From: Sphingomonas rubra
GTDB lineage: Bacteria > Pseudomonadota > Alphaproteobacteria > Sphingomonadales > Sphingomonadaceae
Direction: 5' to 3'
Assembly (NCBI RefSeq): GCF_900115745.1
Contig: NZ_FOXP01000004.1
Span: 238,674-302,673 of the forward strand
DNA: 64,000 nt
Part shown: positions 22,381 through 33,121 of the stretch, in pieces
Position numbering within the stretch: position 1 is the stretch's first letter
How the letters are laid out: the number at the start of each line of letters is the position of its first letter
Made by a program: the position numbers and the translations under genes
The notes under the pieces: model-generated
The model's database searches: none
What the model was told of the DNA's origin: nothing
Seen by the model: the letters and a program-made list of their open reading frames with translations, nothing else

Positions 22381-23283
22381 ATGGACACCGCCGAGATGAC
22401 CGCCAAGATGACGCAAGGGCAGGGCTTCATCGCCGCGCTGGACCAGTCCGGCGGATCGACGCCCAAGGCGCTGAAGGCTTATGGCATCGAGGAGGGCGCC
22501 TGGTCGGACGAGACCGGCATGTACGACCTGATCCATCAGATGCGCGTGCGGATCATCACCTCGCCCGCCTTCACCGGCGACAAGGTGATCGGTGCCATCC
22601 TGTTCGAGCGGACCATGGACGGTAAGGCGGACGGCGTCGCCGTGCCGCAGGCGCTGCATGCCCGCGGCGTGGTGCCGTTCCTGAAGATCGACAAGGGGCT
22701 GGAGGACGAGGCGAACGGCGTCCAGTTGATGAAGCCGATCCCCGATCTCGACACGTTGCTGGCGCGCGCGCGCGGGTTGGGCGTGTTCGGGACCAAGGAG
22801 CGGTCGGTCGTCAACCTCGCCAACCGTGAGGGGATCAAGGCGATCGTCACGCAGCAGTTCGAGGTCGCGCGTCAGGTCCTCGCCGCCGGGCTGGTCCCGA
22901 TCCTGGAGCCCGAGGTCAACATCAAGAGCGCCGAGCGCGCCGAGGCCGACGCGCTGCTCGTCGAGGCGCTGCTCGCCGGGCTCGACGCGCACGGGGGCGC
23001 CCCGGTGATGCTGAAGCTGTCGCTGCCGGCCCGCGCCGGCCTGTACGCGCCGCTGATCGATCATCCCAAGGTGATCCGCGTCGTCGCGCTGTCGGGCGGC
23101 TATGACCGGACGGACGCCTGTGCGGAGCTGGCGCGCAACCCCGGCGTGATCGCGAGCTTCAGCCGCGCGCTGCTGGAGGATCTGCGCGCCGACATGGACG
23201 ATGCGGGCTTCGACCGCGCGCTGGGCGCGGCGATCGACAAGATCTACGCGGCCTCGACGGAGAAGGCGACAGCTGCGGCGTGA
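22381..23283 (+). CDS. Fructose-bisphosphate aldolase, class I
   Basis: A metal-independent, Schiff-base aldolase of 300 aa that splits fructose 1,6-bisphosphate. Typical segments are GFIAALDQSGGSTPKAL near the N-terminus, VPFLKIDKGLEDE, ILEPEVNI and VMLKLSLP, the last carrying a candidate Schiff-base lysine. ATG 22381 follows GAGAGGGG at good spacing, so the in-frame ATG at 22360 is unlikely. It is co-directional with pgk after 70 bp and completes the lower-glycolysis group. Confidence 0.93.
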   Translation: MDTAEMTAKMTQGQGFIAALDQSGGSTPKALKAYGIEEGAWSDETGMYDLIHQMRVRIITSPAFTGDKVIGAILFERTMDGKADGVAVPQALHARGVVPFLKIDKGLEDEANGVQLMKPIPDLDTLLARARGLGVFGTKERSVVNLANREGIKAIVTQQFEVARQVLAAGLVPILEPEVNIKSAERAEADALLVEALLAGLDAHGGAPVMLKLSLPARAGLYAPLIDHPKVIRVVALSGGYDRTDACAELARNPGVIASFSRALLEDLRADMDDAGFDRALGAAIDKIYAASTEKATAAA

Positions 23284-23317
23284 TCGGTCGGTGGCGGTGG
23301 GTTCGCTGCCGGTCTTG

Positions 23318-23803
23318 ATGCAGATGGCGGACGGCACCTTCGGCTATCGTCGCGGGATTGCACCGATGCTATGGGTGCTCGTCGCCTTGTGCGTCGTCGA
23401 GCTGGTCGTCGTCCATCTGCTGCTGGCGATCTGGGTGCCACGGGCGGCGCTTCTCGTATCGATCCTGACGCTCGTCGGTATGGGCTGGTTGATCCGGATG
23501 ATCCTGTCGTTCGACGGGCGACCGGTGCGGATCGAGGGTGACTGCCTCGTGCTTCAGGTGGGGACGCTACGGCGCGTCACGGTGCCGCTAGCCGCCGTCG
23601 CGGGTGTTCGCCTTCGTGGCTGGTCGGGCGAGGAGGTCAAGCGAAGGTCGACGCTCAACCTGGCGCTGGTCGCGTGGCCCAACGTCGCGGTCGACCTGGC
23701 GGCGCCGTTGCCGGGTCGTCGCGGCATCGTCACGATTGTGCATCGGCTGGACGATCCGCATGGTTTCGCCGCGGCATTGAGGCGGCTAGGGCACGGCGCA
23801 TGA
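23318..23803 (+). CDS. Membrane protein with PH-like tail, unknown
   Basis: A protein of about 161 aa that I do not recognise by family. Two hydrophobic helices (about residues 17-38 and 42-62, joined by WVPRAA) are followed by a soluble part with beta-strand pattern (VRIEGDCLVLQVGTLRRVTV, then PLAAVAGVRLRGW), as in bacterial PH-like domains. The start is uncertain: ATG 23318, ATG 23324 and GTG 23291 are all in frame and none has a clear ribosome site. Its stop overlaps thiE by 4 bp. Confidence 0.7.
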   Translation: MQMADGTFGYRRGIAPMLWVLVALCVVELVVVHLLLAIWVPRAALLVSILTLVGMGWLIRMILSFDGRPVRIEGDCLVLQVGTLRRVTVPLAAVAGVRLRGWSGEEVKRRSTLNLALVAWPNVAVDLAAPLPGRRGIVTIVHRLDDPHGFAAALRRLGHGA

Positions 23804-24477
23804 CCGAAGACCCGCTTGGCCCGCTTGATCCCGATTTCGCCGTCAACTTCTGCCGCGACGTTCGCCGGCCGCCCTGCCAATTATACCTAGTGTCGCCGCG
23901 CGACGTGGGCGGCGGCTTCCCCGACCGGCTCGCGCGGGCGCTGGACGCCGCGCCGGTCGCGGCGTTCCAGTTCCGGGTAAAGGACGTCGACCAGCACGCG
24001 GCGGCGGCGTTGGCCGAGCCGTTGCAGCGCATCTGCGAGGCGCGCGAGGTCGCGTTCATCGTCAACGATTCGATCAGTCTCGCCAAGCGGCTGGGTGCCG
24101 ACGGCGTCCACCTGGGGCAGGAGGACGGCGACCCGCGCGAGGCGCGGGCGGCGCTCGGCCTCACCGCGCAGATCGGCGTCACCTGCCATGACAGCCGCCA
24201 CCTGGCGATGGAGGCGGGGGAGGCGGGGGCCGACTATGTGGCGTTCGGCAGTTTCTACCCGACGCGCACGAAGGAAGCCCGGCATCGGCCCGAGCCGGTG
24301 ATCCTGAGCTGGTGGGCGACCTTGTTCGAGCTTCCCTCCGTCGCGATCGGCGGCATCACGCCGGCCAACGCCGCGCCACTGGTCGCGGCCGGCGCCGACT
24401 TCATCGCCGCCTGCGATGCGGTATGGAGCGGCGACGAGGCGGAAGCGGTACGGGCGTTCGCAGAGGTGCTGCGCTAA
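23800..24477 (+). CDS. thiE: Thiamine phosphate synthase
   Basis: Joins the thiazole and pyrimidine moieties of thiamine. It is 225 aa, a TIM barrel. Visible features are QLYLVSPRD, AFQFRVKD, AFIVNDSISLAKRLGADGVH with LGQED following, GVTCHDSRH, YVAFGSFYPTRTK, and the phosphate-binding AIGGITPANAAPLVAAGAD. The N-terminal 30 residues before the barrel are longer than in E. coli. No other thiamine genes are nearby. Confidence 0.92.
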   Translation: MTEDPLGPLDPDFAVNFCRDVRRPPCQLYLVSPRDVGGGFPDRLARALDAAPVAAFQFRVKDVDQHAAAALAEPLQRICEAREVAFIVNDSISLAKRLGADGVHLGQEDGDPREARAALGLTAQIGVTCHDSRHLAMEAGEAGADYVAFGSFYPTRTKEARHRPEPVILSWWATLFELPSVAIGGITPANAAPLVAAGADFIAACDAVWSGDEAEAVRAFAEVLR

Positions 24478-24555
24478 TCCCGGCGGTATCGTTGCATGAA
24501 GGAAACAAGACCGGCGCAAACCGTTGATTGCACGCCGTATCCCAGAGGTTTCCTG

Positions 24556-25566
24556 ATGAAGCGCTTATCCACCATTCTTCTCCTCGCCGCGTCCGCGGTG
24601 GCGAGTGCGCAATCCGCCCCCGGGCCGGCACCGCGGCCGACGATCCCTCCGGTCGATCGCAACATCCTTCACGTCCAAGTGATCCTCGACAAATTGGGGT
24701 TCGGACCCGGCGTTCTCGATGGACGGGGCGGGCAGACGCTGACCAACGCGCTGCTCGGCTTTCAGGAGAGCCGCGGCCTGCCGCGAACCGGCGAGCCCGA
24801 CGCGGCCACGTTGCGGGCGCTGTACCCCTATCGTGCGGCGCGGCCGACGATCCAGGTGACCCTCGACGGCGCGGCCTTCCGCGGTCCCTTCATCAATCCG
24901 TTGCCCACCGAATACGTCGATCAGGCCAAGCTCGACACAATGGCCTATACGCGGCCGTTGGAAGGGCTGGCCGAACGGTTCCACACCACGCCGCAGGCGC
25001 TGATCGCCCTCAACCGCCCGGGCATGAGGATCGCGCCGGGGGTCAAGATCGTCGTTCCCAACGCCCTCCCGACCTCGCGCGCGTACCCGGCCGACGCCAC
25101 ACCCACCTGGCGAACAACCCTCGCCTCCCTCAACGTCGACGCAGCGGTGCCGCAGGCGGAGCGGATCGAGGTCCTGAAGTCGCGTGGCATCCTGCGCGTA
25201 TTAGGTTCGGACGGACGCCTGCTCAGTCAATATACCGCCACGATCGGCTCGGCACGCGATCCGTTGCCGTTGGGGAACTGGAAGGTGCTCCACGTCTCCC
25301 CCAATCCCGATTGGAAGATGAACCCAGCGATCCTGAAAGGCGTGAGCGACGACACCCCGTCGCAGATCATCCCGCCCGGCCCCAACAATCCGGTCGGTGT
25401 GGTCTGGATCGACCTGTCAAAGGAACATTACGGCATCCACGGCACACCCGATCCGGCCAAGATCGGCGTCGCTCAATCGAACGGCTGCGTGCGCCTGACC
25501 AACTGGGATGCGGCGCGGATCGCCCTGATGGTAAAGGGAGGAACTCCCGTCATCTTCCGCGCGTGA
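24556..25566 (+). CDS. L,D-transpeptidase (YkuD) with peptidoglycan-binding domain, exported
   Basis: A 336-aa periplasmic enzyme. It has a signal peptide (MKRLSTILLLAASAVASAQS), then a peptidoglycan-binding domain type 1 (about residues 37-85, VILDKLGFGPGVLDGRGGQT), a LysM-like middle segment (LEGLAERFHTTPQALIALNR) and the YkuD domain. The catalytic Cys311 sits in SNGCVRL, with the upstream HG of YGIHGT. It forms 3-3 cross-links or attaches proteins to peptidoglycan. ATG 24556 opens the signal peptide. Next to an M23 endopeptidase gene. Confidence 0.94.
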   Translation: MKRLSTILLLAASAVASAQSAPGPAPRPTIPPVDRNILHVQVILDKLGFGPGVLDGRGGQTLTNALLGFQESRGLPRTGEPDAATLRALYPYRAARPTIQVTLDGAAFRGPFINPLPTEYVDQAKLDTMAYTRPLEGLAERFHTTPQALIALNRPGMRIAPGVKIVVPNALPTSRAYPADATPTWRTTLASLNVDAAVPQAERIEVLKSRGILRVLGSDGRLLSQYTATIGSARDPLPLGNWKVLHVSPNPDWKMNPAILKGVSDDTPSQIIPPGPNNPVGVVWIDLSKEHYGIHGTPDPAKIGVAQSNGCVRLTNWDAARIALMVKGGTPVIFRA

Positions 25567-25592
25567 CGGCGTGACGGCGTGACGGCGTGACG
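25561..25592. repeat. Four perfect 8-bp tandem repeats at a gene junction
   Basis: GCGTGACG is repeated four times without error. The array contains the TGA stop of the L,D-transpeptidase gene (first copy) and the GTG start of the M23 gene (fourth copy). Gain or loss of a copy would change the spacing and the frame between the two genes. Confidence 0.9.
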
Positions 25593-26180
25593 CGGCTCGG
25601 CTGGATCATCTTCGGCATCATCTTGGTCGCGGCGGGATTGTTCGCCTCGATGCTGTCGTTCGGCCCGACCTCGCCGGTCGGCATATCGCCGCGGATGGCA
25701 GACGCGCTTCCGTTCGCGCGCGAAAGGCCGGGGCCGGGAATGCTCGTCATCCCCGTCGCCGGCTATCCCCAAGGGGCGCTGCGCAGCAGCTGGGGTGAGG
25801 CGCGGGACGGCGGCGAGCGGGGACATCACGGCATCGACCTGATGGCCGCGGCAGGAACCTCGGTCGTCGCCGCCGCGGGCGGAAGAGTCGAGAAGCTGTT
25901 CGAGAGCGGCGACGGCGGGACCACGCTCTACGTCCGCTCGCCGGATGCCGCTTGGAGCTATTATTACGCGCATCTCGCCGGCTACGCGCCCGGCGTGCGG
26001 GAGGGCGCGCGCGTCCGCGCCGGCGATCCGATCGGCTATGTCGGTGACAGCGGCAATGCGGGTCCCGGCAATACGCACCTACATTTCGGCGTGTCGCGGA
26101 TGCGCGCCGGCGAGCGCTGGTGGCAGGGAGAGGCGGTCGATCCGTACCCTCTGCTTGCCGGAACGGCCGCTGGGCGCTAG
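25587..26180 (+). CDS. M23 family peptidase (LytM-like), membrane-anchored
   Basis: A 197-aa protein with one N-terminal membrane helix ([19 protein letters not shown]) and a periplasmic M23 domain. The zinc ligands are in [13 protein letters not shown] (His and Asp) and NTHLHFGVS (HxH). It probably cuts peptidoglycan cross-bridges, although some family members are inactive regulators; here the ligands are intact. The only credible start is GTG 25587, which lies inside an 8-bp tandem array and lacks an obvious ribosome site. Confidence 0.88.
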   Translation: MTRLGWIIFGIILVAAGLFASMLSFGPTSPVGISPRMADALPFARERPGPGMLVIPVAGYPQGALRSSWGEARDGGERGHHGIDLMAAAGTSVVAAAGGRVEKLFESGDGGTTLYVRSPDAAWSYYYAHLAGYAPGVREGARVRAGDPIGYVGDSGNAGPGNTHLHFGVSRMRAGERWWQGEAVDPYPLLAGTAAGR

Positions 26181-26236
26181 ATCGCGGGGCATCGGGGCTC
26201 CCGGCCCCGCGGCTCTTTCCAACAGGTTCGACACCC

Positions 26237-26800
26237 ATGAAGATCAGCGGCGTGGACATCCGTCCCGGCAACATCATCGAGTATGAGGGCGGCATCTGGC
26301 GCGCCGTTAAGATTCAGCACACGCAGCCCGGCAAGGGCGGCGCGTACATGCAGGTCGAGATGAAGAACCTGATCGACGGGCGCAAGAACAACGTCCGCTT
26401 CCGCTCGGCCGAGACGGTGGAGCGGGTGCGGCTCGACACCAAGGACTTCCAGTTTCTGTTCCGTGACGGCGAGCAGCTGACGTTCATGGACAAGGAGAAT
26501 TATGAGCAGATCACGCTCGACGCCGATATCCTGGGCGACGCCGCGGCCTTCCTGCAGGACGGCATGGACGTGGTGATGGAGCTGTACGACGAGCGGCCAA
26601 TCTCCGTGCAGCTGCCGTCGACCATCGAGGCGACGATCGTCGAGGCGGACGCGGTGGTGAAGGGGCAGACCGCGTCGTCCTCGTACAAGCCGGCGATGCT
26701 CGACAACGGCGTGCGCGTGATGGTGCCGCCGCATATCGGGTCCGGCACGCGGATCGTGGTCGACGTGTACGAGCAGACGTACGTTCGGCGCGCGGACTGA
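26237..26800 (+). CDS. efp: Elongation factor P
   Basis: Relieves ribosome stalling at polyproline. It has 187 aa with three beta-barrel domains. Lys33 in [10 protein letters not shown] is the position modified by EpmA in other bacteria. The C-terminal [18 protein letters not shown] is typical. The family [11 protein letters not shown] region is intact. It ends 147 bp before the inositol-monophosphatase gene, and that gap is filled by an inverted repeat. Confidence 0.96.
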   Translation: MKISGVDIRPGNIIEYEGGIWRAVKIQHTQPGKGGAYMQVEMKNLIDGRKNNVRFRSAETVERVRLDTKDFQFLFRDGEQLTFMDKENYEQITLDADILGDAAAFLQDGMDVVMELYDERPISVQLPSTIEATIVEADAVVKGQTASSSYKPAMLDNGVRVMVPPHIGSGTRIVVDVYEQTYVRRAD

Positions 26801-26805
26801 CTTTC

Positions 26806-26944
26806 CTACTCCCCTCCCTGCAAGGGAGGGGCCGGGGGTGGGTGCGAGCGGAGCGAGCCGCGGCACTCGTTGCCGGCATTGTGGCCGATGCTGTCGCATC
26901 GGCACCCACCCCCAGCCCCTCCCTGGAAGGGAGGGGAGGAGTAT
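26806..26944. repeat. Inverted repeat filling the efp-IMPase gap
   Basis: The left arm (26806-26845) and right arm (26902-26944) are imperfect reverse complements over about 40 bp, with cores CCCCTCCCTGCAAGGGAGGG and CCCTCCCTGGAAGGGAGGG that are each palindromic, plus GGGGGTGGGTG against CACCCACCCCC. The right arm ends in GGGAGGGGAGGA, which serves as the ribosome site of the next gene. Confidence 0.85.
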
Positions 26945-26947
26945 AGA

Positions 26948-27760
26948 ATGCCCTCCCATTCCGGCCTCTTCACCGTCATCGAGCGTGCGGCACGCAAGGC
27001 GGCACCGCGGTTGCGGCGCGACTTCAACGAGGTCCAGCAGCTTCAGGTCAGCCGCAAGGGGCCGGCAGATTTCGTCAGCCAGGCCGATCAGCGCGCCGAG
27101 CAGACGTTGTACGAGGAACTCAGCAAGGCGCGGCCCGATTGGGGCTTTCTGATGGAGGAGCGCGGCGAGATCGCCGGCGATCCGGACAAGCCGCGCTTCA
27201 TCGTCGACCCGCTCGACGGCACCAGCAACTTCCTGCACGGCATCCCGCATTTCGCGATGTCGATCGCGGTGGAGGAGCCAATGCCGAACGGCAAGCGCGA
27301 GATCACCACCGCGCTCGTCTACCAGCCGCTGACCGATGAGAGCTTCTGGGCCGAGAAGGGGCGGGGCGCGTGGCTGACCGACCAGCGGCTGCGGGTCTCG
27401 TCACGGCGCGACCTGTCGGAAGCGCTGGTCGCCACCGGTATTCCGTTCCTGGGTCACGGCGACTTCGCGCAGTGGAGCCGCATCTTCGGCGCGGTCGCGC
27501 CGCAAGTCGCGGGCATCCGGCGCTTCGGCTCGGCGGCCCTCGATCTCGCCTGGGTCGCGGCGGGGCGGTACGACGGATATTGGGAATCCGGGTTGAAGCC
27601 GTGGGATGTTGCGGCAGGCGTGCTGCTGGTGAAGGAAGCGGGCGGCTTCGTCACCGATTTCCGTGGCGGCGAGCGGGCGATGGAGCGCAACGAGTTCCTT
27701 GCCGCCAATGACGGGCTTCATTCGAAGCTGCACAAGCTGGTCGCGGGATCGTTGCGCTAG
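26948..27760 (+). CDS. Inositol monophosphatase family protein
   Basis: 270 aa of the IMPase/SuhB superfamily, Mg-dependent phosphatases. The metal-binding motifs are present: EERGEI (about residue 75), DPLDGTSNFLHG (about 91-102) and the C-terminal WDVAAGVLLVKEAGG. Its substrate could be inositol phosphate or another sugar phosphate; SuhB homologues also act in rRNA transcription complexes. The ATG at 26948 is preceded by GGAGG, contributed by the repeat arm. Confidence 0.92.
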   Translation: MPSHSGLFTVIERAARKAAPRLRRDFNEVQQLQVSRKGPADFVSQADQRAEQTLYEELSKARPDWGFLMEERGEIAGDPDKPRFIVDPLDGTSNFLHGIPHFAMSIAVEEPMPNGKREITTALVYQPLTDESFWAEKGRGAWLTDQRLRVSSRRDLSEALVATGIPFLGHGDFAQWSRIFGAVAPQVAGIRRFGSAALDLAWVAAGRYDGYWESGLKPWDVAAGVLLVKEAGGFVTDFRGGERAMERNEFLAANDGLHSKLHKLVAGSLR

Positions 27761-27939
27761 GTTATCGGAACCGCGCAGGAACCTCGGTGTAAGCCGTTGA
27801 ACGGCTTGGCGGAAAGACCATCTACCGGCTGAGCCGGAGGACGGTGCTGCGAGTGATTCTCACCCGTGCCGAACCTTGCCCGTGATCCGTTGGGCGCCTA
27901 AAGCGCCCCCTATCCGTTCGCCATTTCGCGAGAAACCTT

Positions 27940-28314
27940 TTGGTCGATCTGTCGCAATATCTGCCGATCCTGCTGTTCCTCGGCGTCGCGCTCGTGCTGT
28001 CCAGCGCTTTTGTGTTTCTGCCGATGGTGGTGGGGCGGCTTACCGGCTCGCACCAGCCCAACGAGCAGAAGCTCGCCGAGTACGAGTGTGGCTTCCCGGC
28101 CTTCGAGGATCCGCGCAGCCAGTACGACGTGCGCTTCTACTTGGTGGCGATTCTGTTCATCGTCTTCGATCTGGAGGCGGCGTTCATCTATCCGTGGGCG
28201 GTGTCGGTGTTCGACATCGGCTGGTCGGCCTGGGCCGGCATGATGATCTTCATCGGCGAATTGGCACTCGGCCTCGCCTATGCGTGGAAGAAGGGAGCGT
28301 TGGATTGGGAGTAG
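27940..28314 (+). CDS. nuoA: NADH-quinone oxidoreductase subunit A
   Basis: Membrane subunit at the junction of the complex I arms. It has 124 aa and three helices. The conserved loop [20 protein letters not shown] and [12 protein letters not shown] are clear. The frame has no ATG or GTG at the N-terminus, so it begins with TTG 27940, after GAGAAACC. The 179-bp gap before it (27761-27939) is the likely promoter region of the operon; I see only a small hairpin (GGGCGC/GCGCCC, 27892-27908) in it. Confidence 0.95.
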   Translation: MVDLSQYLPILLFLGVALVLSSAFVFLPMVVGRLTGSHQPNEQKLAEYECGFPAFEDPRSQYDVRFYLVAILFIVFDLEAAFIYPWAVSVFDIGWSAWAGMMIFIGELALGLAYAWKKGALDWE

Positions 28315-28316
28315 AG

Positions 28317-28871
28317 ATGCACTCCGGTCCGGTGGAGCTGAAGGCGGATGCCGGCCCCAACTCGCTGGTGCCGCCCGACCAGGGCTTCTTCGACAGTTTG
28401 AACGGCGAGCTGACCGACAAGGGTTATCTGGTTACGACGACCGAAGATCTGTTCCAGTGGGCGCGTACGGGCTCGCTGTGGTGGATGTCGTTCGGCCTTG
28501 CCTGCTGCGCGGTAGAGATGATCCACGTCAACATGCCGCGCTACGATCTGGAGCGGTTCGGCGCGGCGCCGCGCGCCAGCCCACGCCAGTCGGACGTGAT
28601 GATCGTCGCGGGGACGTTGTGCAACAAGATGGCGCCCGCCCTGCGCCGCGTGTACGATCAGATGTCCGAGCCGAAATACGTGATCTCGATGGGCAGCTGC
28701 GCCAATGGTGGCGGCTACTATCACTACAGCTACTCCGTGGTGCGCGGCTGTGACCGGGTGGTGCCGGTCGACATCTACGTCCCCGGCTGTCCGCCGACCG
28801 CCGAGGCGCTGTTGTACGGGATCATGCAGTTGCAGCGGAAGATCCGTCGCAGCGGGAGCATCGAGCGATGA
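28317..28871 (+). CDS. nuoB: NADH-quinone oxidoreductase subunit B
   Basis: 184-aa peripheral subunit that carries iron-sulfur cluster N2, the last electron donor to quinone. The cluster ligands are the adjacent cysteines in LACCAVEM and those in MGSCANGGG and [12 protein letters not shown] 28317 is 2 bp after the nuoA stop; longer upstream readings in the same frame are nuoA shadow. Confidence 0.97.
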   Translation: MHSGPVELKADAGPNSLVPPDQGFFDSLNGELTDKGYLVTTTEDLFQWARTGSLWWMSFGLACCAVEMIHVNMPRYDLERFGAAPRASPRQSDVMIVAGTLCNKMAPALRRVYDQMSEPKYVISMGSCANGGGYYHYSYSVVRGCDRVVPVDIYVPGCPPTAEALLYGIMQLQRKIRRSGSIER

Positions 28872-29725
28872 TCGCGCCGGCGCCCGCCTGGGCCACGGAC
28901 CTGAACGACGAGACGGTGGAGGCTGCGCGTGCGGCGATCGGTTCCGCGCTGCTCGACGCGCGCGTGCGGGTTGGCGAGGTCCAGTTGTTCGTGCATCGCG
29001 ACGGCATCGTCGCGGCGCTGACGGCGCTGCGCGACACGCCGGGGCTCGCCTACCAGCAACTGATGGAGATCGCGGGCGTCGACTATCCCGATCGACCCGA
29101 ACGGTTCGACGTCGTCTATAATTTGCTGTCGGTGACGCGGAATCATCGCGTGCAGGTGCATGTCGCCACCGACGAGGATCATCCGATCCCGTCGGTCACC
29201 GGTGTCTGGCCGGCGGCCGGCTGGCTGGAGCGCGAGGTGTACGACCTGTTCGGCGTGCTGTTCGAGGGCAATCCGGATCTCCGCCGTATCCTGACCGACT
29301 ACGGCTTCCGCGGCCATCCGCTGCGCAAGGATTTCCCGATGACGGGCTATGTCGAGCTGCGCTACTCCGAGGAGGAGAAACGCGTGGTGTACGAGCCGGT
29401 CAAACTGGCGCAGGATTTCCGTACCTTCGACTTTCTCAGCCCTTGGGAAGGGGCCGAATACGGCCTGCCCGGCGACGAGAAGGCGGCGCCCGGCGCCGCC
29501 CTGCCGCAGGCCAAGGGCGCGCAGACGCCGCTCGCTGCGGACGCGGTGGTGAAGGCGGGGCAGGCGCAGAGCGATACCAAGGCGCCCGCCGCCTCCAGCG
29601 AACCCTATGCCAAGACGACGGCGGAGAGTAGGGCGGATACCGGCAAGGGCGCGAACAGCCCCGATGCCGAGCCGAAGCCGGCGAACCCCGACGTGAACCC
29701 CGGAAAGGGAGGGCAGAACCAGTGA
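28868..29725 (+). CDS. nuoC: NADH-quinone oxidoreductase subunit C with a long disordered tail
   Basis: Peripheral-arm subunit. The 30-kDa domain spans about residues 25-195, with [20 protein letters not shown] and the [14 protein letters not shown] signature. Beyond DFLSPWEG (about residue 190) comes a tail of about 85 residues rich in Ala, Lys, Pro and Asp, probably disordered; ordinary NuoC ends near residue 200-220. It overlaps nuoB and nuoD by 4 bp each. Confidence 0.95.
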   Translation: MIAPAPAWATDLNDETVEAARAAIGSALLDARVRVGEVQLFVHRDGIVAALTALRDTPGLAYQQLMEIAGVDYPDRPERFDVVYNLLSVTRNHRVQVHVATDEDHPIPSVTGVWPAAGWLEREVYDLFGVLFEGNPDLRRILTDYGFRGHPLRKDFPMTGYVELRYSEEEKRVVYEPVKLAQDFRTFDFLSPWEGAEYGLPGDEKAAPGAALPQAKGAQTPLAADAVVKAGQAQSDTKAPAASSEPYAKTTAESRADTGKGANSPDAEPKPANPDVNPGKGGQNQ

Positions 29726-30996
29726 GCGACGCCCCGACCATGGCGCCCGCGACGACGACGGTTGATCCGTACGTCGACGACGTGCTGCACCTGGAGACGC
29801 CGGCGAACCCGACCGAGGGTGACGTCACCATCCAGAACTACACGATCAACTTCGGTCCCCAGCATCCGGCCGCGCACGGCGTCCTGCGGCTGGTGATGGA
29901 GCTGGACGGCGAGATCGTCGAGCGGATCGACCCGCACGTCGGCTTGCTCCATCGCGGCACCGAGAAGCTGATCGAGTACAAGACCTATCAGCAGGCGCTG
30001 CCCTATTTCGACCGGCTCGATTACTGCTCGCCGCTGTGCATGGAGCACAGCTACGTGCTGGCGGTCGAGAAGCTGCTCGACCTGGAGGTGCCGCTGCGCG
30101 CGCAATATCTGCGCGTGTTCTTCGCCGAGCTGACGCGCATTTCCAATCACATGCTCAATCTCGGCTCGCACATCATGGACGTCGGCGCGATGACGCCGAA
30201 CCTGTGGCTGTTCGAGATTCGCGAGGATTGCTACACTTTCTTCGAGCGGATGTCGGGTGCGCGCATGCACCACAATTATTTCCGCCCCGGTGGCGTCCAT
30301 CAGGATGTGCCGCTGAAGCTGTTAACCGACATCGCCGACTGGCTCGACACGCGTCTGCCGCGCATCTTCGAGGACGCGATCTCGATGGTCGCCGACAACC
30401 GCATCTTCAAGCAGCGCAACGTCGACATCGCCACGGTGAGCCGCGAGGACGCGCTGGCCTGGGGCTTCTCCGGCCCGATGATCCGCGCGGCGGGCGTGCC
30501 CTGGGACTTGCGCAAGTCGCAGCCCTACGATGTTTATGCCAAGATGGATTTCGACATTCCCGTCGGCACGCGCGGCGATTGCTACGATCGGTTCATGGTG
30601 CGCGTGGAGGAGGTTCGCCAGTCGGCGCGGATCATGCGGCAGTGCCTGGCGGAAATGCCGGACGGGCCGATCGCCAGCGACGATCGCAAGGTGGTGCCGC
30701 CCAAGCGGAGCGAGATGAAGCGCTCGATGGAAGCGCTGATCCACCACTTCAAGCTGTACACCGAAGGATTCCACGTACCCGCGGGCGAGGTCTACGTCGC
30801 GACGGAGAGCCCCAAGGGCGAGTTCGGCGTGTACCTGGTCGCGGACGGCACCAACAAGCCGTATCGCTGCAAGATCCGGCCGACCGCGTTCAGCCATCTG
30901 CAAGCGATGGACTTCATGAGCCGCGGCCACATGCTGGCGGACACTACCGCGATCCTGGGCGCGATGGACATCGTGTTCGGGGAGTGCGACCGGTGA
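29722..30996 (+). CDS. nuoD: NADH-quinone oxidoreductase subunit D
   Basis: The 49-kDa subunit that forms the quinone pocket with NuoB. It has 424 aa, beginning at GTG 29722 overlapping nuoC as GTGA. It has [40 protein letters not shown] and the C-terminal DIVFGECDR. The first 30 residues are a Thr/Pro-rich extension. A 39-codon ORF follows immediately, overlapping its stop. Confidence 0.97.
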   Translation: MSDAPTMAPATTTVDPYVDDVLHLETPANPTEGDVTIQNYTINFGPQHPAAHGVLRLVMELDGEIVERIDPHVGLLHRGTEKLIEYKTYQQALPYFDRLDYCSPLCMEHSYVLAVEKLLDLEVPLRAQYLRVFFAELTRISNHMLNLGSHIMDVGAMTPNLWLFEIREDCYTFFERMSGARMHHNYFRPGGVHQDVPLKLLTDIADWLDTRLPRIFEDAISMVADNRIFKQRNVDIATVSREDALAWGFSGPMIRAAGVPWDLRKSQPYDVYAKMDFDIPVGTRGDCYDRFMVRVEEVRQSARIMRQCLAEMPDGPIASDDRKVVPPKRSEMKRSMEALIHHFKLYTEGFHVPAGEVYVATESPKGEFGVYLVADGTNKPYRCKIRPTAFSHLQAMDFMSRGHMLADTTAILGAMDIVFGECDR

Positions 30997-31112
30997 GGGG
31001 TGGCTTTCGTGAAACGTTGCTGATCGTCGGTCTGCTGGCGCTGACCGCGGGCGGCGGATATTTGGCGAACCGGGTGAGCTACGCATTCGGTTTCTACATG
31101 GGTACGAACTGA
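30993..31112 (+). CDS. 39-aa single-helix membrane protein between nuoD and nuoE
   Basis: Starts at GTG 30993, overlapping the nuoD stop as GTGA, and ends in TGATG, shared with the nuoE start. The product has a short basic N-terminus, one hydrophobic helix ([18 protein letters not shown], about residues 8-25) and a C-terminus with three aromatic residues ([10 protein letters not shown]). Perfect coupling on both sides suggests a real gene. No similarity to a named complex I subunit is apparent; an accessory or assembly role is inferred only from its place. Confidence 0.7.
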   Translation: MRGGFRETLLIVGLLALTAGGGYLANRVSYAFGFYMGTN

Positions 31113-31795
31113 TGGCCGATGCCGTCCATATTCCCGACGAGGCGGAAACGCGCGCACGCTGGGGTGCGTTCGCCTGGAGCGAGGAAAATCAACGCAAGGC
31201 GAACGAGATTCTCGCCCGCTATCCCAAGGGTCGTGAGCAGTCGGCGTCGATCCCGTTCCTCGATCTGGCGCAGCGCCAGGTCGGGGCGGAGACGCATACC
31301 CAGGGCTGGCTGCCGGTGCCGGTGATCGAGTTCGTCGCGCGTGCGATCGGCGTGCCGTACATGCGCGTCTACGAGGTCGCGACCTTCTACACGATGTTCA
31401 ACCTGGCGCCGGTCGGCCGCTATCACGTGCAGGTATGCGGCACGACACCGTGCATGTTGCAGGGTAGCGACGACGTGCTGGCCGCGTGCCGCAATCGCGG
31501 CCTGGTGAAGGGCGGCACCACGCCGGATGGGCTGTTCACGCTTACGGAGGTCGAGTGTCTCGGCACCTGCGCCAACGCGCCGATGGTGCAGATCAACGAC
31601 GATAATTACGAGGACCTCGATTACGACCGCACCATCGCGGTACTGGAGGCGCTGGCCAAGGGCGCGCATCCGGAGGCCGGTTCGACGATTGGCCGCCGCG
31701 CGAGCTGCCCGGAAGGTGGGCCGACGTCGCTGAAGGCGATGGTCGACGCGAACCACGATTACCGGCCCGAGTGGGAGAATGCCCATGCCGGCTGA
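31112..31795 (+). CDS. nuoE: NADH-quinone oxidoreductase subunit E
   Basis: 227-aa subunit of the NADH-oxidising module, thioredoxin-like, with the [2Fe-2S] cluster N1a bound by cysteines in QVCGTTPCML and VECLGTCANAPM. The segment VYEVATFYTMFNLAPVGRYH is typical. The C-terminal 40 residues are a less conserved extension ending HDYRPEWENAHAG. It overlaps the small ORF upstream by one base. Confidence 0.96.
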   Translation: MADAVHIPDEAETRARWGAFAWSEENQRKANEILARYPKGREQSASIPFLDLAQRQVGAETHTQGWLPVPVIEFVARAIGVPYMRVYEVATFYTMFNLAPVGRYHVQVCGTTPCMLQGSDDVLAACRNRGLVKGGTTPDGLFTLTEVECLGTCANAPMVQINDDNYEDLDYDRTIAVLEALAKGAHPEAGSTIGRRASCPEGGPTSLKAMVDANHDYRPEWENAHAG

Positions 31796-31819
31796 CGCTT
31801 ATATGCCGGAGGCTCGCTG

Positions 31820-33120
<1,301 letters not shown>

Positions 33121-33121
<1 letters not shown>

